A DNA stretch of 64,000 nt from Nonomuraea jabiensis (GTDB taxonomy: Bacteria; Actinomycetota; Actinomycetes; Streptosporangiales; Streptosporangiaceae), in contig NZ_JACHMB010000001.1 of assembly GCF_014204795.1 (NCBI RefSeq), forward strand, positions 12,056,501 to 12,120,500, written 5' to 3'. The position numbers and the translations under genes were made by a program. The notes under the pieces were generated by a model. The model did no database searches. It was not told the DNA's origin and saw only the letters and a list, made by a program, of their open reading frames with translations. Shown in pieces: positions 25,827 to 34,322 of the stretch (positions are counted from its first letter, which is position 1; each line of letters begins with the position of its first letter).

Positions 25827-27362
25827 TCAGGCCTCGGGGTCCTCGGCCAGGACGGCGGGTTTGCGCAGCCCCGCCGGCCGGCCCAGCAGCCGGCCCAGTA
25901 GCCGGCTCAGCAGCGGGCTCGCGGCGATGGCGAGCGCGATCACCAGCAGGACGACGCAGATCGGACGGGTCAGGAAGACGGTGAGGTCGCCTTGCGACAG
26001 CTCCAGCGACTCGCGCAGGGAACGCTCCATGAGGGGGCCGAGCACGAGGGTGAGCACCAGGGGCGCCAGGGGGATGTCCAGGCGGCGCAGCACGAGGCCG
26101 AGCAGCCCGAAGGCGACCATGACGAACACGTCGAAGACGGAGAAGTTGATCGTGTACGCGCCCACGACCATGAACGTGAGGATCAGCGCGGTCAGCACCG
26201 GGTACGGGATGCGCAGGATCGACGTCCACACCCGGACCAGCGGCACGTTGAGCACCAGCAGGATGACGTTGCCGACGAACAGGCTGGCGATGATCCCCCA
26301 CGCGACGTCGGCGTGCTCGGCGAACAGGGTCGGGCCCGGCGTCAGCCCCTGCTGCAGGAACGCGCCCATGAGCACGGCGATCGTCGGGGAGGCCGGGATG
26401 CCGAGGGTGAACAGGGGCACGAGGGCGCCGTTCGCGTGCGCGTTGTTGGCCGTTTCCGGCCCCGCGACGCCCTCCACCGCGCCCGACCCCAGCTCGGCGC
26501 GGTGCCTGCTGAACCTGCGCTCCGCGCCGTAGGCGAGCAGCGAGGAGACCGAGCCGGTCATCCCGGGGACGAGCCCGAGCGCGAACCCGATCCCGGTGCC
26601 CCTGGCGATCGCCGGCGCGCTGCGCCGCAGGTCGGCCCGGCCCGGCAGGAGCGCCCGCAGGCCGGGGGCCGCCGCCTGGGCGGTGCCGCCTTTGGCCGAC
26701 GCGAGGATCTCCGACAGGCCGAAGAGCCCGATGATGACGGCGACGAAGCTGATGCCGTCGAGCAGGCGTTCGCTGCCGAAGGTGAACCTCGGCGCCCCGG
26801 CCACCGGGTCGATGCCGACCATCGAGATCATCAGGCCGAGCACGCCGGAGATGAGCGCCTTGGTCATCGAGCGGCCGGCGAGCGCGACGAGCAGGGAGAT
26901 GCCGAGCACCATGAGCGCGAAGAACTCCGGCGGCCCGATCCGCAGGCCCAGGTCGCCGAGCGGCTTGGCGGCGACGACGAGGCCGACGGTGGCGACGGTG
27001 CCGCCGACGAATGAGCCGAGCGCCGCGATGGTGAGCGCCACTCCCGCGCGGCCCTGCTTGGTCATGGCGTAGCCGTCGATCGTGGTGATCGCGGAGGCGG
27101 CCTCTCCCGGGGTGTTGAGCAGGACGCTGGTGATGGTGCCGCCGTACTGGGTGCCGTAGAAGATGGCGGCCAGCATGATGATGGCGCTGGTCGGGTCCAG
27201 GTTGAGGGTGAGCGGGATGAGCAGCGCCACCCCGGCGACGGGCCCGATGCCCGGCAGCACCCCGATCAGGGTGCCGAGCAGGCAGCCGATGAACGCGTAC
27301 AGGAGGTTCTGCGGGGACAGGGCCGTGGCGAGCCCGCCGAGCAGGTCGGCCAGGACGTGCAT
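25827..27362 (-). CDS. tctA: tripartite tricarboxylate transporter large permease TctA
   Basis: The protein has 511 residues from ATG 27362, which overlaps the TctB stop by one base; the longer open frame upstream is the shadow of TctB. About 11-12 membrane helices are visible. The family motifs GTLIGVLPGIGPVAGVALLI near the N-terminus and FYGTQYGGTITSVLLNTPGE next to it are intact, and the repeated motif LGLVPGMTGSVSSLLAY occurs in the second half. TctA forms the transport pore using the ion gradient. The length is normal for the family. Confidence 0.94.
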   Translation of the reverse strand: MHVLADLLGGLATALSPQNLLYAFIGCLLGTLIGVLPGIGPVAGVALLIPLTLNLDPTSAIIMLAAIFYGTQYGGTITSVLLNTPGEAASAITTIDGYAMTKQGRAGVALTIAALGSFVGGTVATVGLVVAAKPLGDLGLRIGPPEFFALMVLGISLLVALAGRSMTKALISGVLGLMISMVGIDPVAGAPRFTFGSERLLDGISFVAVIIGLFGLSEILASAKGGTAQAAAPGLRALLPGRADLRRSAPAIARGTGIGFALGLVPGMTGSVSSLLAYGAERRFSRHRAELGSGAVEGVAGPETANNAHANGALVPLFTLGIPASPTIAVLMGAFLQQGLTPGPTLFAEHADVAWGIIASLFVGNVILLVLNVPLVRVWTSILRIPYPVLTALILTFMVVGAYTINFSVFDVFVMVAFGLLGLVLRRLDIPLAPLVLTLVLGPLMERSLRESLELSQGDLTVFLTRPICVVLLVIALAIAASPLLSRLLGRLLGRPAGLRKPAVLAEDPEA

Positions 27363-27901
27363 CACAGCCCCCAGCCGGCCAGGAGCGGCAGCGCCGACGG
27401 CGGCAGCTGCACCATCAGCCCCTGGTCGAAGCCGTGGTAGACGCCCACGCTGCCGACCAGGGCGAGCACCAGCGACAGCGCCCAGCTCCGGCCCGCGCGC
27501 CACTTGAGGTGGAACATGAGGAACGCGAACACGCTGATCTGGTAGCCGGCCAGGTCCATGACGGCCGCGAGCACCACCAGGCTGCCGAGCACGGCGGCGG
27601 CGTGGCCCACGTCGGTGCGCTCGGCCGGGCCGTCCTCGCCCGCGCGGGCCCGCCTCGTCTGGGCGGCCCAGGCCAGCGCGAGCAGCCCGAGCGCGATGGC
27701 CAGCACGAACGGGAAGAACCCCGGCCCGGGACCGAACGAGGTCCACAGGCCGAGCCCCAGGGACTCGACGGCGACGTAGAACGAGAGCGCGACGAGGACC
27801 ACCTGCGCGCCCGCTGTCAGCCTCGCGCTGGAAGCTCGCGCGGCCGTGACCTGATCGTTCGGGGCGGGGGGATGCTCGGCGAACGCCTGTTCATGGCTCA
27901 T
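27362..27901 (-). CDS. tctB: tripartite tricarboxylate transporter small permease TctB
   Basis: The protein has 179 residues from ATG 27901; the upstream in-frame start at 27931 lies close to the palindrome and is less likely. Four membrane helices are predictable: around QVVLVALSFYVAVES, FFPFVLAIALGLLALAW, VLGSLVVLAAVMDLAGY and a C-terminal ALSLVLALVGSVGVYH. This is the usual topology of TctB. It is the first gene of the operon and is translationally coupled to TctA. The C-terminus is rich in Leu/Pro, as normal. Confidence 0.87.
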   Translation of the reverse strand: MSHEQAFAEHPPAPNDQVTAARASSARLTAGAQVVLVALSFYVAVESLGLGLWTSFGPGPGFFPFVLAIALGLLALAWAAQTRRARAGEDGPAERTDVGHAAAVLGSLVVLAAVMDLAGYQISVFAFLMFHLKWRAGRSWALSLVLALVGSVGVYHGFDQGLMVQLPPSALPLLAGWGL

Positions 27902-27923
27902 GGGGGTGTGGCCGCCTTCCAGT

Positions 27924-27942
27924 CTTTTCACACAGTGAAAAG
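27924..27942. promoter_or_regulatory. perfect palindrome upstream of tctB, probable IclR operator
   Basis: CTTTTCAC-ACA-GTGAAAAG is a perfect inverted repeat with 8-bp arms and a 3-bp centre, 23 bases before the tctB start. It is overlaid by a direct repeat, AGTCTTTTCA at 27921 and AGTCTTTCCA at 27941. The location and the embedded IclR gene make it the likely binding site of that regulator. Confidence 0.65.
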
Positions 27943-28060
27943 TCTTTCCATTTCATGACAAGCGTGCTGGGAGGCGTGCGGACATGTCAAGGGTTACGCG
28001 GAGGTTTCCAGTGATGACCGGAAGGTGACGTACCGGATCAGGCGACGGAAAGGGCCGCCC

Positions 28061-28083
28061 AACTATTCATTGAATGTATAGTT
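28061..28083. promoter_or_regulatory. palindromic operator/promoter of the padR-ABC operon
   Basis: An almost perfect dyad with arms AACTAT and ATAGTT, an inner CATT/AATG pair and a central G lies 6 bases before the ATG of the PadR gene; one position pair mismatches. AT-rich dyads at this position are the usual autoregulatory sites of PadR proteins. It probably represses padR and the two ABC genes. Confidence 0.6.
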
Positions 28084-28089
28084 CCGATC

Positions 28090-28596
28090 ATGTCCACAGC
28101 TCATGTGATGCTCGGGCTGCTCGCAGAGCGCCCGAAACACGGCTACGAGCTCAAGAAGGAGCACGATCACCGCCTGGCCGGCGCCAAGCCGCTGGCCTAC
28201 GGGCAGGTCTACGCCACGCTGCAGCGGCTGGAACGCGACGGCTTCGCGGAGGTGGCGGAGACCCAGCAGGAGGGCGGCCCCGAGCGGACCATGTACGCGA
28301 TCACCGGCAGCGGCCGGGAGGAGCTGGCCCGGTGGCTGAACACCGTGGAGCCGCCGGCGCCGTATGTCGCCAGCTCGCTGTTCGCCCGGGTCGCCGTCGC
28401 CGGACGCGGTGCCGACGGCTACCTCCTGCGGCAGCGCGAGGCGCATCTGGCCCGCATGCGGGAGCTGACCGCCGCGAAGGCGGCCGGCCCGCCCGCCCAG
28501 GTGCTGGCGGCCGACTTCGCGCTCCAGCACCTCGACGCCGACCTGCGCTGGATCGAGACCGCACTGTCGCGGCTGAAGGAGAACAACGATGCTTGA
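28090..28596 (+). CDS. PadR-family transcriptional regulator
   Basis: The protein has 168 residues. The winged HTH is typical of PadR: MLGLLAERPKHGYELKKEHD, then GQVYATLQRLERDGF and the wing region ERTMYAITGSGREEL. The C-terminal part is a long helical dimerisation segment, as in the Vir-like PadR group. The gene overlaps the ABC ATPase gene by 8 bases, so it almost certainly regulates that exporter. The inducer, often a toxic compound or antibiotic, is not known. Confidence 0.9.
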   Translation: MSTAHVMLGLLAERPKHGYELKKEHDHRLAGAKPLAYGQVYATLQRLERDGFAEVAETQQEGGPERTMYAITGSGREELARWLNTVEPPAPYVASSLFARVAVAGRGADGYLLRQREAHLARMRELTAAKAAGPPAQVLAADFALQHLDADLRWIETALSRLKENNDA

Positions 28597-29254
28597 GGCC
28601 AGAGGCCTGACGAAGTCGTACGGCAGGACCAGGGCGCTGACAGGCGTCTCCCTCCAGCTCGCGGAGGGCGAGATCCTCGCGGTCACCGGGCCGAGCGGAT
28701 CGGGCAAGTCGACGCTGCTGCACTGCCTGGCCGGGATCGTCCGCCCGGAGTCCGGCGAGGTCGTCCTGGACGGCAGGCGGATCGACACGCTGGCCGAGGC
28801 GGAGCTGACCAGGCTGCGCCGCGAGAGCTTCGGCGTGGTCTTCCAGTTCGGGGAGCTGGTGCCCGAGCTCACCGCGGCGGAGAACGTCGCGTTACCGATG
28901 CTGTTCAACCGGCACGGCAGGCAGGAGGCGATGAACGCCGCGGCCGACATGCTGGCCCGGCTGGAGGTGTCCGACTGCGCCGATCAGCGGCCCGGCGAGC
29001 TGTCCGGGGGCCAGCTGCAGCGGGTGGCCGTCGCGCGGGCGCTGGTGACCGGCCCGCGCGTGGTCTTCGCCGACGAGCCCACCGGGGCGCTGGACACCCT
29101 CGGCGGCGAGCAGGTGATGAGCGCGCTGCTGGGCGCGGCCCGCGCCGGCGGCACCGCCGTGGTCCTGGTCACCCACGACAACCGGGTGGCGGCCTACGCC
29201 GACCGCGAGATCGCCCTGCGCGACGGGGCCGTGCTGACGGGGATCAGCCAATGA
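28589..29254 (+). CDS. ABC transporter ATP-binding protein (LolD/MacB-type)
   Basis: The protein has 221 residues. Walker A GPSGSGKST (residues about 37-45), Q-loop FQFGELVPELTA, signature LSGGQLQRVAVARAL and Walker B VVFADEPTGALD are all intact, with the switch His in VLVTHD. It is the ATPase subunit for the FtsX-like permease that follows with an ATGA overlap. MacB-type systems are mechanotransmission exporters or lipid/peptide extruders rather than classical pumps. Control by the PadR repressor is likely. Confidence 0.92.
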   Translation: MLEARGLTKSYGRTRALTGVSLQLAEGEILAVTGPSGSGKSTLLHCLAGIVRPESGEVVLDGRRIDTLAEAELTRLRRESFGVVFQFGELVPELTAAENVALPMLFNRHGRQEAMNAAADMLARLEVSDCADQRPGELSGGQLQRVAVARALVTGPRVVFADEPTGALDTLGGEQVMSALLGAARAGGTAVVLVTHDNRVAAYADREIALRDGAVLTGISQ

Positions 29255-30480
29255 TCACCGTCATGCGCATGCTGAACAGGGGGCGCTCGCGAGCCGAGCG
29301 GGCCCGCGCCTGGCTGGTCGCCGCCGGCGCGGGGCTGGCGACGTTCCTGGTCTGCACGGCCGTCAGCCTGGCCGACCTGCGGGACGAGGGCGGCTCGCTG
29401 ACCGGGCTGGCCCTGGCCCTGCTGGCGCTGCCGGTCGCCGGCCTGGCGCACCAGTCCAACCGGCTCGGCTCGGCCACCAGGGAGCGCCGCCTGGCCGGCC
29501 TGCGGCTGGCCGGGGCCACGCCGGGCGACGTGCGCCTGCTAGGCGCCCTGGAGGGCGGCGTGTCGGCGCTGGGCGGCTCGCTGGCCGGCGCCGCGGTCTA
29601 CGTGCTCACCCATCTCTCCGGGCCGTTGATCCAGGTGCCGGTGGTCATGGCCGTGATGGCGCTGGGCGGGGCCCTGTCGGGGGCACGCGCCGGCCGGCAC
29701 GTCGTCAGCTCACCGCTGGGCCTGGTCCGCCGTTCGCCCCTGCGGGGGCCGAGAGTGGTGGACCTGCTCCTGGTCGTGGCGGGTGTGGGCCTGTTCGCTC
29801 TCGGCGGCGTGACGAAAGGCGGCTTCCCGCTCGCCGGGAAGTACGGGGCGGCTGTGGCCATCACGGCCGGGGTGGTGCTCATCCTGTTCGGGGTGACGCT
29901 GGCCACGACGTGGGTGATCAGGGCGTACGCGCGCCGCACCGGCCGCCGGGCCGGCTCCCCCGAGACGCTGCTGGCCGCGCGGCTGGTCGAGGCGGACCCG
30001 AGGGCCTGGGCCAGGGCCCTGTCCGTGGTGGGCCTGACGGTGTTCTTCGGCGCGGGCGCCGGCGCCCAGCAGGCGGGCATCGGCTACTCCCACGCCCATG
30101 CGCTCGTCGACGCCGCGCTCCTGGTGGCCCTGGTGACGTCGGCGGCCGCCCTCGTGGTCCACCAGGCAGAGGAGCTGCTCGATCACCGCCGCTCGTTCGC
30201 CGCACTGGCCGCCTCCGGGGTGCCGGAGCGGGCGCTGGGCGGGGTCCTCGTCCGGCAGGCGGTCATCGCCGCGCTGCCGATCTGCGTCGTGGCGGCGGTC
30301 GCGGGAACCGCGGTGGTGATCGTGCCCCTCGCCGGCATCTACCAGGTGGGGTGGCTCGGCTGGGCGGTCGGCAGGGCCGTGGCCATGGCGGGCATCGGGG
30401 TTCTGGCCGCGGTGCTCGTGGCCCTGGCGGCACGCCCGCTGCTGCGCGACACGCTCCGCCTGGAGCGGCTGCGCGCCTGA
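29251..30480 (+). CDS. FtsX-like ABC transporter permease
   Basis: The protein has 409 residues with about eight hydrophobic segments in two halves: helices near residues 22-46, 50-64, 96-112, 130-150, and a second set from about 170 on. RERRLAGLRLAGATPGDVRLL after the second helix is the cytoplasmic coupling loop typical of FtsX/MacB permeases. The extracytoplasmic domains are small. The start codon overlaps the ATPase stop (ATGA). Together with the PadR gene it forms a self-contained operon. Confidence 0.85.
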   Translation: MITVMRMLNRGRSRAERARAWLVAAGAGLATFLVCTAVSLADLRDEGGSLTGLALALLALPVAGLAHQSNRLGSATRERRLAGLRLAGATPGDVRLLGALEGGVSALGGSLAGAAVYVLTHLSGPLIQVPVVMAVMALGGALSGARAGRHVVSSPLGLVRRSPLRGPRVVDLLLVVAGVGLFALGGVTKGGFPLAGKYGAAVAITAGVVLILFGVTLATTWVIRAYARRTGRRAGSPETLLAARLVEADPRAWARALSVVGLTVFFGAGAGAQQAGIGYSHAHALVDAALLVALVTSAAALVVHQAEELLDHRRSFAALAASGVPERALGGVLVRQAVIAALPICVVAAVAGTAVVIVPLAGIYQVGWLGWAVGRAVAMAGIGVLAAVLVALAARPLLRDTLRLERLRA

Positions 30481-30497
30481 CAGAGGCGCCGGCCCTG

Positions 30498-30545
30498 CTG
30501 CCGGGGGGACCCGCCGGATCCCCGGGCACCCGGCCCGGGGGTCCG
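30498..30545. terminator. GC-rich inverted repeats, probable terminator
   Basis: The 48 bases after the permease stop contain nested complementary runs, including GGGGGACCC with GGGTCC and CCGGGG with CCCCGG, able to form a stable hairpin. They stand between two convergent genes, where a bidirectional terminator is expected. No U-tract follows, which is common in high-GC actinobacteria. Confidence 0.5.
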
Positions 30546-30555
30546 GCGCGCCGCG

Positions 30556-32511
30556 TCAGCGTTCGCTGGAGGCCGCGCGGTAGTGCAGGTCCTGCACGTA
30601 CGGCGTCGCGCTGATCGCGTACGGCGAGACCACCTTCGCCACCACCGCCGAGCTCCTGGTGACCGAGGCCGAAGCGGTGCCCGCCTTCAGCGGGAACGTC
30701 CTGGCGGACACCCCGGCGGGCGCGTCGTAGGTCTGCGTCGTGCCGCCGATCGTGACGGACACCTTGCCCGCCGCGGTCAGCATGGTGAGCACCTCGACGG
30801 TGTCGCGGGCCGCGGTGCTGCCGGCGCGCAGCTTCATGAGCTTGGTCTGCGCGTACGACGGCTCGGCCGCGACCGGCTGGACCCGGTGGGTCAGGTACGC
30901 CGCGTCGTTGGTGATCTTCGGGCAGCCGAGCTTATAGCAGGTCAGGTAATAAGCGTTGATATCCAGATACGTCCAGCCGGCGTTCCTGGAGGGGGCGAAC
31001 TGGGTGTTCTCCGAGTAGTCGTTCCAGGTGGTGAGCTGCACCCACTCCGCCTTGCCGTCGATGGCCCCCTTCCAGGTGGCCCGCAGGTTCTCGGTGTTGC
31101 CCGCCTCGTCGAAGACGCTCTGGTTGGGACGCTCGTCCTGGACGGACACCGGCTGCATCCAGATCTTGCCCATGCCGTGGGCGCGATCGATGTTCGCCTG
31201 CAGGCCGGCGTTGGCGGCGGGGCTGCGGCTGCCCCAGTTCGAGAATCCGTAGCTGATGGAGGCGAAGGCGTCGCGGTACCTGTTGAAGTCGACGAACGTG
31301 GGCACCAGCGCGACCTTGATGCCGTGCTGCGTCTCCATGGCCTTCATCCAGTCCGACCACCAGGCGGGGGTGCGGGCCTCGGCCTTGAAGGGCGCGACGA
31401 CGAGGCGGCCGTCGGTGAGCCGGTGGACCGACTTCGAGGCGGCCAGCTTGGCCATGGCGGTGGCGAAGGCGGCGCTGTCCACCGAGGACAGGCCGTTCAT
31501 GTCCGGCATGAGCACGATCGTGAAGCCGGGGTCCACGGCCTCGGCCGCCTTGACGAGGGTCTGCACCCGCGTCCACTGCGCGCTGGTCACGGAGAGGATG
31601 TCGACGGTGAAGCCGTCCAGGCCCGCGGCGATGGCCTGCCGCACCTCGGTCTTGAGATCGGCCAGCGCGTAGTCGCCCGAGATCGGGTCACGTCCCAGCG
31701 GCCGGTCGCGCAGCAGCCCGCCGTAGGCGGCGTGCTTGCCGCTCTCGCCGTCCGGCTTGAGGTAGTTCCTGGCGTAGTAGTCGCCGGCCGGAGCCTGGTT
31801 GTCGAGGGAGATCGGATAGGGGCTGAAGTAGTGCGCGAACACCTTCTTGGCCGAGGCCCGCAGCGCCGCCGTGCTCGCCAGGGTGAACGGCAGGGGCCCG
31901 TCGGTCTGCTCGTCCCCGCTGCCTTCGGTGTAGGTGACCGTGAGTTTCGGTCCGCGGTTCCCGGTCTCGCGCGAGGACATCAGTACGGTCGTGGTGGCGT
32001 CGGTCCCGGTGAGGGCGAACGCGTACGTACCGTCGCCCTTGACGGCCGACGAGACGTCCAGCTTGGCCGTGGCGCCGGTGGTGAAGCCGGTGTGCGAGCC
32101 GATGACCGGCGCGCTCAGCGCCGGACGGGTGTCCCAGGTGGTGGCGGCCTCGCTCCAGGCGCCCGTCACCGGGCGGACGGAGACGGTGGTGTCCGTCGTT
32201 CTGGCCGAGACCACGTCCAGGGTGACCTTGACGTCCTCGGCGTCCTGCGGGATTCCGGTCACCTCGAAGCGGGTCAGTGCGGCGCGCTGCCCCGCGGTGG
32301 CACTGCCGCACGCGGTGCCGCAGACGCTCATCCACGTCGCGGTCGCGAAGCTCTTGGCCGGCTCGGCCTGGCTGACGAACACGTCCTCCACCGCGGCGAA
32401 CGTCACGCTGACGGGGGCGGCTGCGGACGCCTGCGCGGGGGCCACAGCGGCTGCCGCCAGCATGGCGACGCCCGCCGCCGCCCCCGATAACGTCCGAGAT
32501 CGGTTGGACAT
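30556..32511 (-). CDS. secreted GH71-like alpha-1,3-glucanase with N-terminal DNRLRE/CBM96-type domain
   Basis: The protein has 651 residues from ATG 32511, with AAGGGAG just upstream. Residues 1-36 are a Sec signal peptide. Residues about 40-200 form a beta-sandwich with DVFVSQAEPAKSFATATWMSV and a TRFEVTGIP strand, as in DNRLRE-type carbohydrate-binding domains. The catalytic part (about 220-560) resembles glycoside hydrolase family 71: VFAHYFSPYPISLDN, AGLDGFTVDILS, then WVQLTTWNDYSENTQF. A beta-sandwich follows at the C-terminus. GH71 enzymes cut alpha-1,3-glucan of fungal walls or dental-type glucans, so it probably attacks fungal polymer outside the cell. The gene is monocistronic. Confidence 0.83.
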   Translation of the reverse strand: MSNRSRTLSGAAAGVAMLAAAAVAPAQASAAAPVSVTFAAVEDVFVSQAEPAKSFATATWMSVCGTACGSATAGQRAALTRFEVTGIPQDAEDVKVTLDVVSARTTDTTVSVRPVTGAWSEAATTWDTRPALSAPVIGSHTGFTTGATAKLDVSSAVKGDGTYAFALTGTDATTTVLMSSRETGNRGPKLTVTYTEGSGDEQTDGPLPFTLASTAALRASAKKVFAHYFSPYPISLDNQAPAGDYYARNYLKPDGESGKHAAYGGLLRDRPLGRDPISGDYALADLKTEVRQAIAAGLDGFTVDILSVTSAQWTRVQTLVKAAEAVDPGFTIVLMPDMNGLSSVDSAAFATAMAKLAASKSVHRLTDGRLVVAPFKAEARTPAWWSDWMKAMETQHGIKVALVPTFVDFNRYRDAFASISYGFSNWGSRSPAANAGLQANIDRAHGMGKIWMQPVSVQDERPNQSVFDEAGNTENLRATWKGAIDGKAEWVQLTTWNDYSENTQFAPSRNAGWTYLDINAYYLTCYKLGCPKITNDAAYLTHRVQPVAAEPSYAQTKLMKLRAGSTAARDTVEVLTMLTAAGKVSVTIGGTTQTYDAPAGVSARTFPLKAGTASASVTRSSAVVAKVVSPYAISATPYVQDLHYRAASSER

Positions 32512-32630
32512 GAAACTCCCTTGCCTTACGGTACGGCCCCGCCCAGGCGGGGCCAGCTTGCACGGCCAAGGATGGATCATGCTCAAGCGTCGGATCCACG
32601 CTTTCCGGATAACTCACAGGTGCCGGACAG

Positions 32631-32674
32631 CCGACTGCGTCCCTTTCTCCTCGCGGGAGACGGGACGCAGTCGG
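32631..32674. terminator. long perfect hairpin with 13-bp arms
   Basis: CCGACTGCGTCCC and GGGACGCAGTCGG pair perfectly around an 18-base loop that itself can form TCTCC/GGAGA. A second hairpin (GCGGAC/GTCCGC at 32694-32710) follows. They lie just after the stop of the SPW-repeat gene on the minus strand and upstream of the GH71 gene. They are best read as its terminator. Confidence 0.6.
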
Positions 32675-32719
32675 CGGCGAGCCGCTTCGCTTTGCGGACC
32701 GGCAGTCCGCCCGGAAGCG

Positions 32720-33163
32720 TCAACGCCGATGTAGGGACATCGTGCCGAGCATGACGCAGGCCAGGCCGCATGCGACGATGACGATCCCCGTGATGACATT
32801 GTTGATGATCGTGCCGGCGCTGGCCGCGTGCGGGGGCAGCACCCACGGGGCGATGATCGTCCACACTCCGATGACCGGTACGACGAACGCCAGTCCGTGG
32901 ATCCGGCCGTACGCCGAGGCTATCCCGGCCGCCAGCAGCGCCAGGGCGATACCGGTGATCAGATTGTTGACGGTCAGGGTCGAGCGCCCGAAGAATCCCA
33001 CCACCCATGGCGAGATGGCCAGATAGAGGCCGCTCAGGAACGTCAGTCCGCTGACGGACTGCCCCGACCGGCTCTGCGCAGCCATGTCGTATTGAGCTCG
33101 CAGGGCCGCTATGTCCGGGTGCTGCCCCATATCGAGTTTCGGATGGAGTGGACTGTCAGCCAT
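32720..33163 (-). CDS. SPW-repeat membrane protein
   Basis: The protein has 147 residues from ATG 33163, with AAGGTGG about 9 bases upstream; an in-frame ATG at 33184 is possible. A hydrophilic N-terminus is followed by four membrane helices arranged as two SPW-type repeats: LYLAISPWVVGFFG and the counterpart VWTIIAPWVLPP, each followed by a TVNN/IINN-L-TGI helix. Such proteins are widespread in actinobacteria and without a known function. Two strong hairpins follow the gene. Confidence 0.88.
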   Translation of the reverse strand: MADSPLHPKLDMGQHPDIAALRAQYDMAAQSRSGQSVSGLTFLSGLYLAISPWVVGFFGRSTLTVNNLITGIALALLAAGIASAYGRIHGLAFVVPVIGVWTIIAPWVLPPHAASAGTIINNVITGIVIVACGLACVMLGTMSLHRR

Positions 33164-33276
33164 GTCCCACACCACCTTCCCCATACCGCGTGGAGGTTTG
33201 AATACGTAACCCCTTCCCCCACGGTCACGCCAACGCGCCCACCCCGGTCAACCTTTCCCCAAATCGCTTGGGGCGG

Positions 33277-33954
33277 CTATGACGGCGAGCAGCAACCGTC
33301 CGCGCAGGCGTCCGGCGCGGCGCCGGCGGGCACGGCGCAGCAGGCGTCCCCGCGCCAGGCGTCGCGCCCTTCCTTGACCGCGACCGCGGCGATGACCAGG
33401 GCGGCAACCGGGTCGGCCCAGGACCAGCCGAAGGCGCCGTTGAGCGCGAGCCCGGCCAGCAGCACCCCCGACAGGTAGGTGCACAGCAGGGTCTGCTTGG
33501 AGTCGGCCACGGCCGAGGCCGAGCCCAGCTCACGACCGGCGCGGCGCTGGGCGTACGACAGGAACGGCATGACGGCCAGGGACAGGGCGGCCAGGATCAG
33601 GCCCGGGGTGGAGTGTGCGGCCTCCCCCGCGCCGAGCAGGGCGCGCACGGCGTCGACGGTGATGTAGGCGGCCAGGGCGAAGAAGGAGACGGCGATGACG
33701 CGCAGCGCGGCCCGCTCGCGACGTTCGTGGTCGGCGGCGGAGAACTGCCAGGCCACCGCGGCGGCGGAGGCGACCTCGACGATCGAGTCCAGCCCGAAGC
33801 CGATGAGCGCCGTGGAGGAGGCGACGGTCCCCGCGGTGATGGCGACGACGGCCTCGATCACGTTGTACGTGATGGTGGCGGCGACCAGCAGCCGGATCCG
33901 GCGCCGGAGCGCGGCGCGGCGGGCCGGCGCCGGGCCCAGGTGCTGTGCGGTCAC
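33277..33954 (-). CDS. cation diffusion facilitator-type transporter
   Basis: The protein has 225 residues from a GTG that overlaps the stop of the ArsR regulator gene. Five or six membrane helices with the CDF metal-site pattern (FGLDSIVEVASAAAVAW, later WADPVAALVIAAVAV) are visible; the D-S and W-x-D-P motifs match the short cation-transporter subgroup that lacks the usual cytoplasmic domain. The C-terminal tail is unusual: CCAVPAGAAPDACADGCC contains six Cys, a probable metal-binding tail. Efflux of Zn, Cd or a similar ion is likely, controlled by the coupled ArsR protein. Confidence 0.85.
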   Translation of the reverse strand: MTAQHLGPAPARRAALRRRIRLLVAATITYNVIEAVVAITAGTVASSTALIGFGLDSIVEVASAAAVAWQFSAADHERRERAALRVIAVSFFALAAYITVDAVRALLGAGEAAHSTPGLILAALSLAVMPFLSYAQRRAGRELGSASAVADSKQTLLCTYLSGVLLAGLALNGAFGWSWADPVAALVIAAVAVKEGRDAWRGDACCAVPAGAAPDACADGCCSPS

Positions 33955-34322
33955 GACCCGGACTCCCCCACCTGGGCGGGGCGCAGGGTGACGGCGTGGC
34001 CCGTGGCGGCCAGCAGCTGCTCGGCGGAGGCCAGCAGGTCCATCAGCTCGGGCCGGGTCAGGGAGTAGAACGACTGGCGGCCTTCGGCCCGGTAGTCCAC
34101 CAGGTCGCAGCCGCGCAGGCAGGCCAGGTGCTTGGAGACCGTGGACTGGGCCAGCCCGAGCTCGGCCGTCAGGTCCACCACGCGCGCCTCGCCCCTGGCC
34201 AGGCGCTGCACGATGCGCAGCCGGGTCTCGTCGGCCAGCGAGTGGAACAGCGACGCCGCGGGAGGGACCCCGGCGGCGATGTCGGCGCTGACACAGCGGC
34301 CACCGTCACTAACAATCGCCAT
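33951..34322 (-). CDS. ArsR/SmtB-family metal sensor, CmtR-like
   Basis: The protein has 123 residues from ATG 34322, which lies within a perfect palindrome. The winged HTH is clear: LADETRLRIVQRLARGEARV, then LGLAQSTVSKHLACLRGCDL. Cys68 and Cys72 in the recognition helix have the same C-x3-C spacing as the alpha-4 Cys57/Cys61 pair of mycobacterial CmtR, a Cd/Pb sensor. The third ligand of CmtR, in the C-terminal tail, is absent here; Cys10 near the N-terminus could replace it, as in CadC. The gene is translationally coupled to the cation exporter. Metal identity is inference. Confidence 0.88.
   Translation of the reverse strand: MAIVSDGGRCVSADIAAGVPPAASLFHSLADETRLRIVQRLARGEARVVDLTAELGLAQSTVSKHLACLRGCDLVDYRAEGRQSFYSLTRPELMDLLASAEQLLAATGHAVTLRPAQVGESGS

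Noticed and set aside
25861..27746. Large plus-strand frames across the Tct genes
   Set aside because: They are Arg/His/Asp-rich shadows of TctA and TctB, whose membrane helices and motifs are unmistakable.
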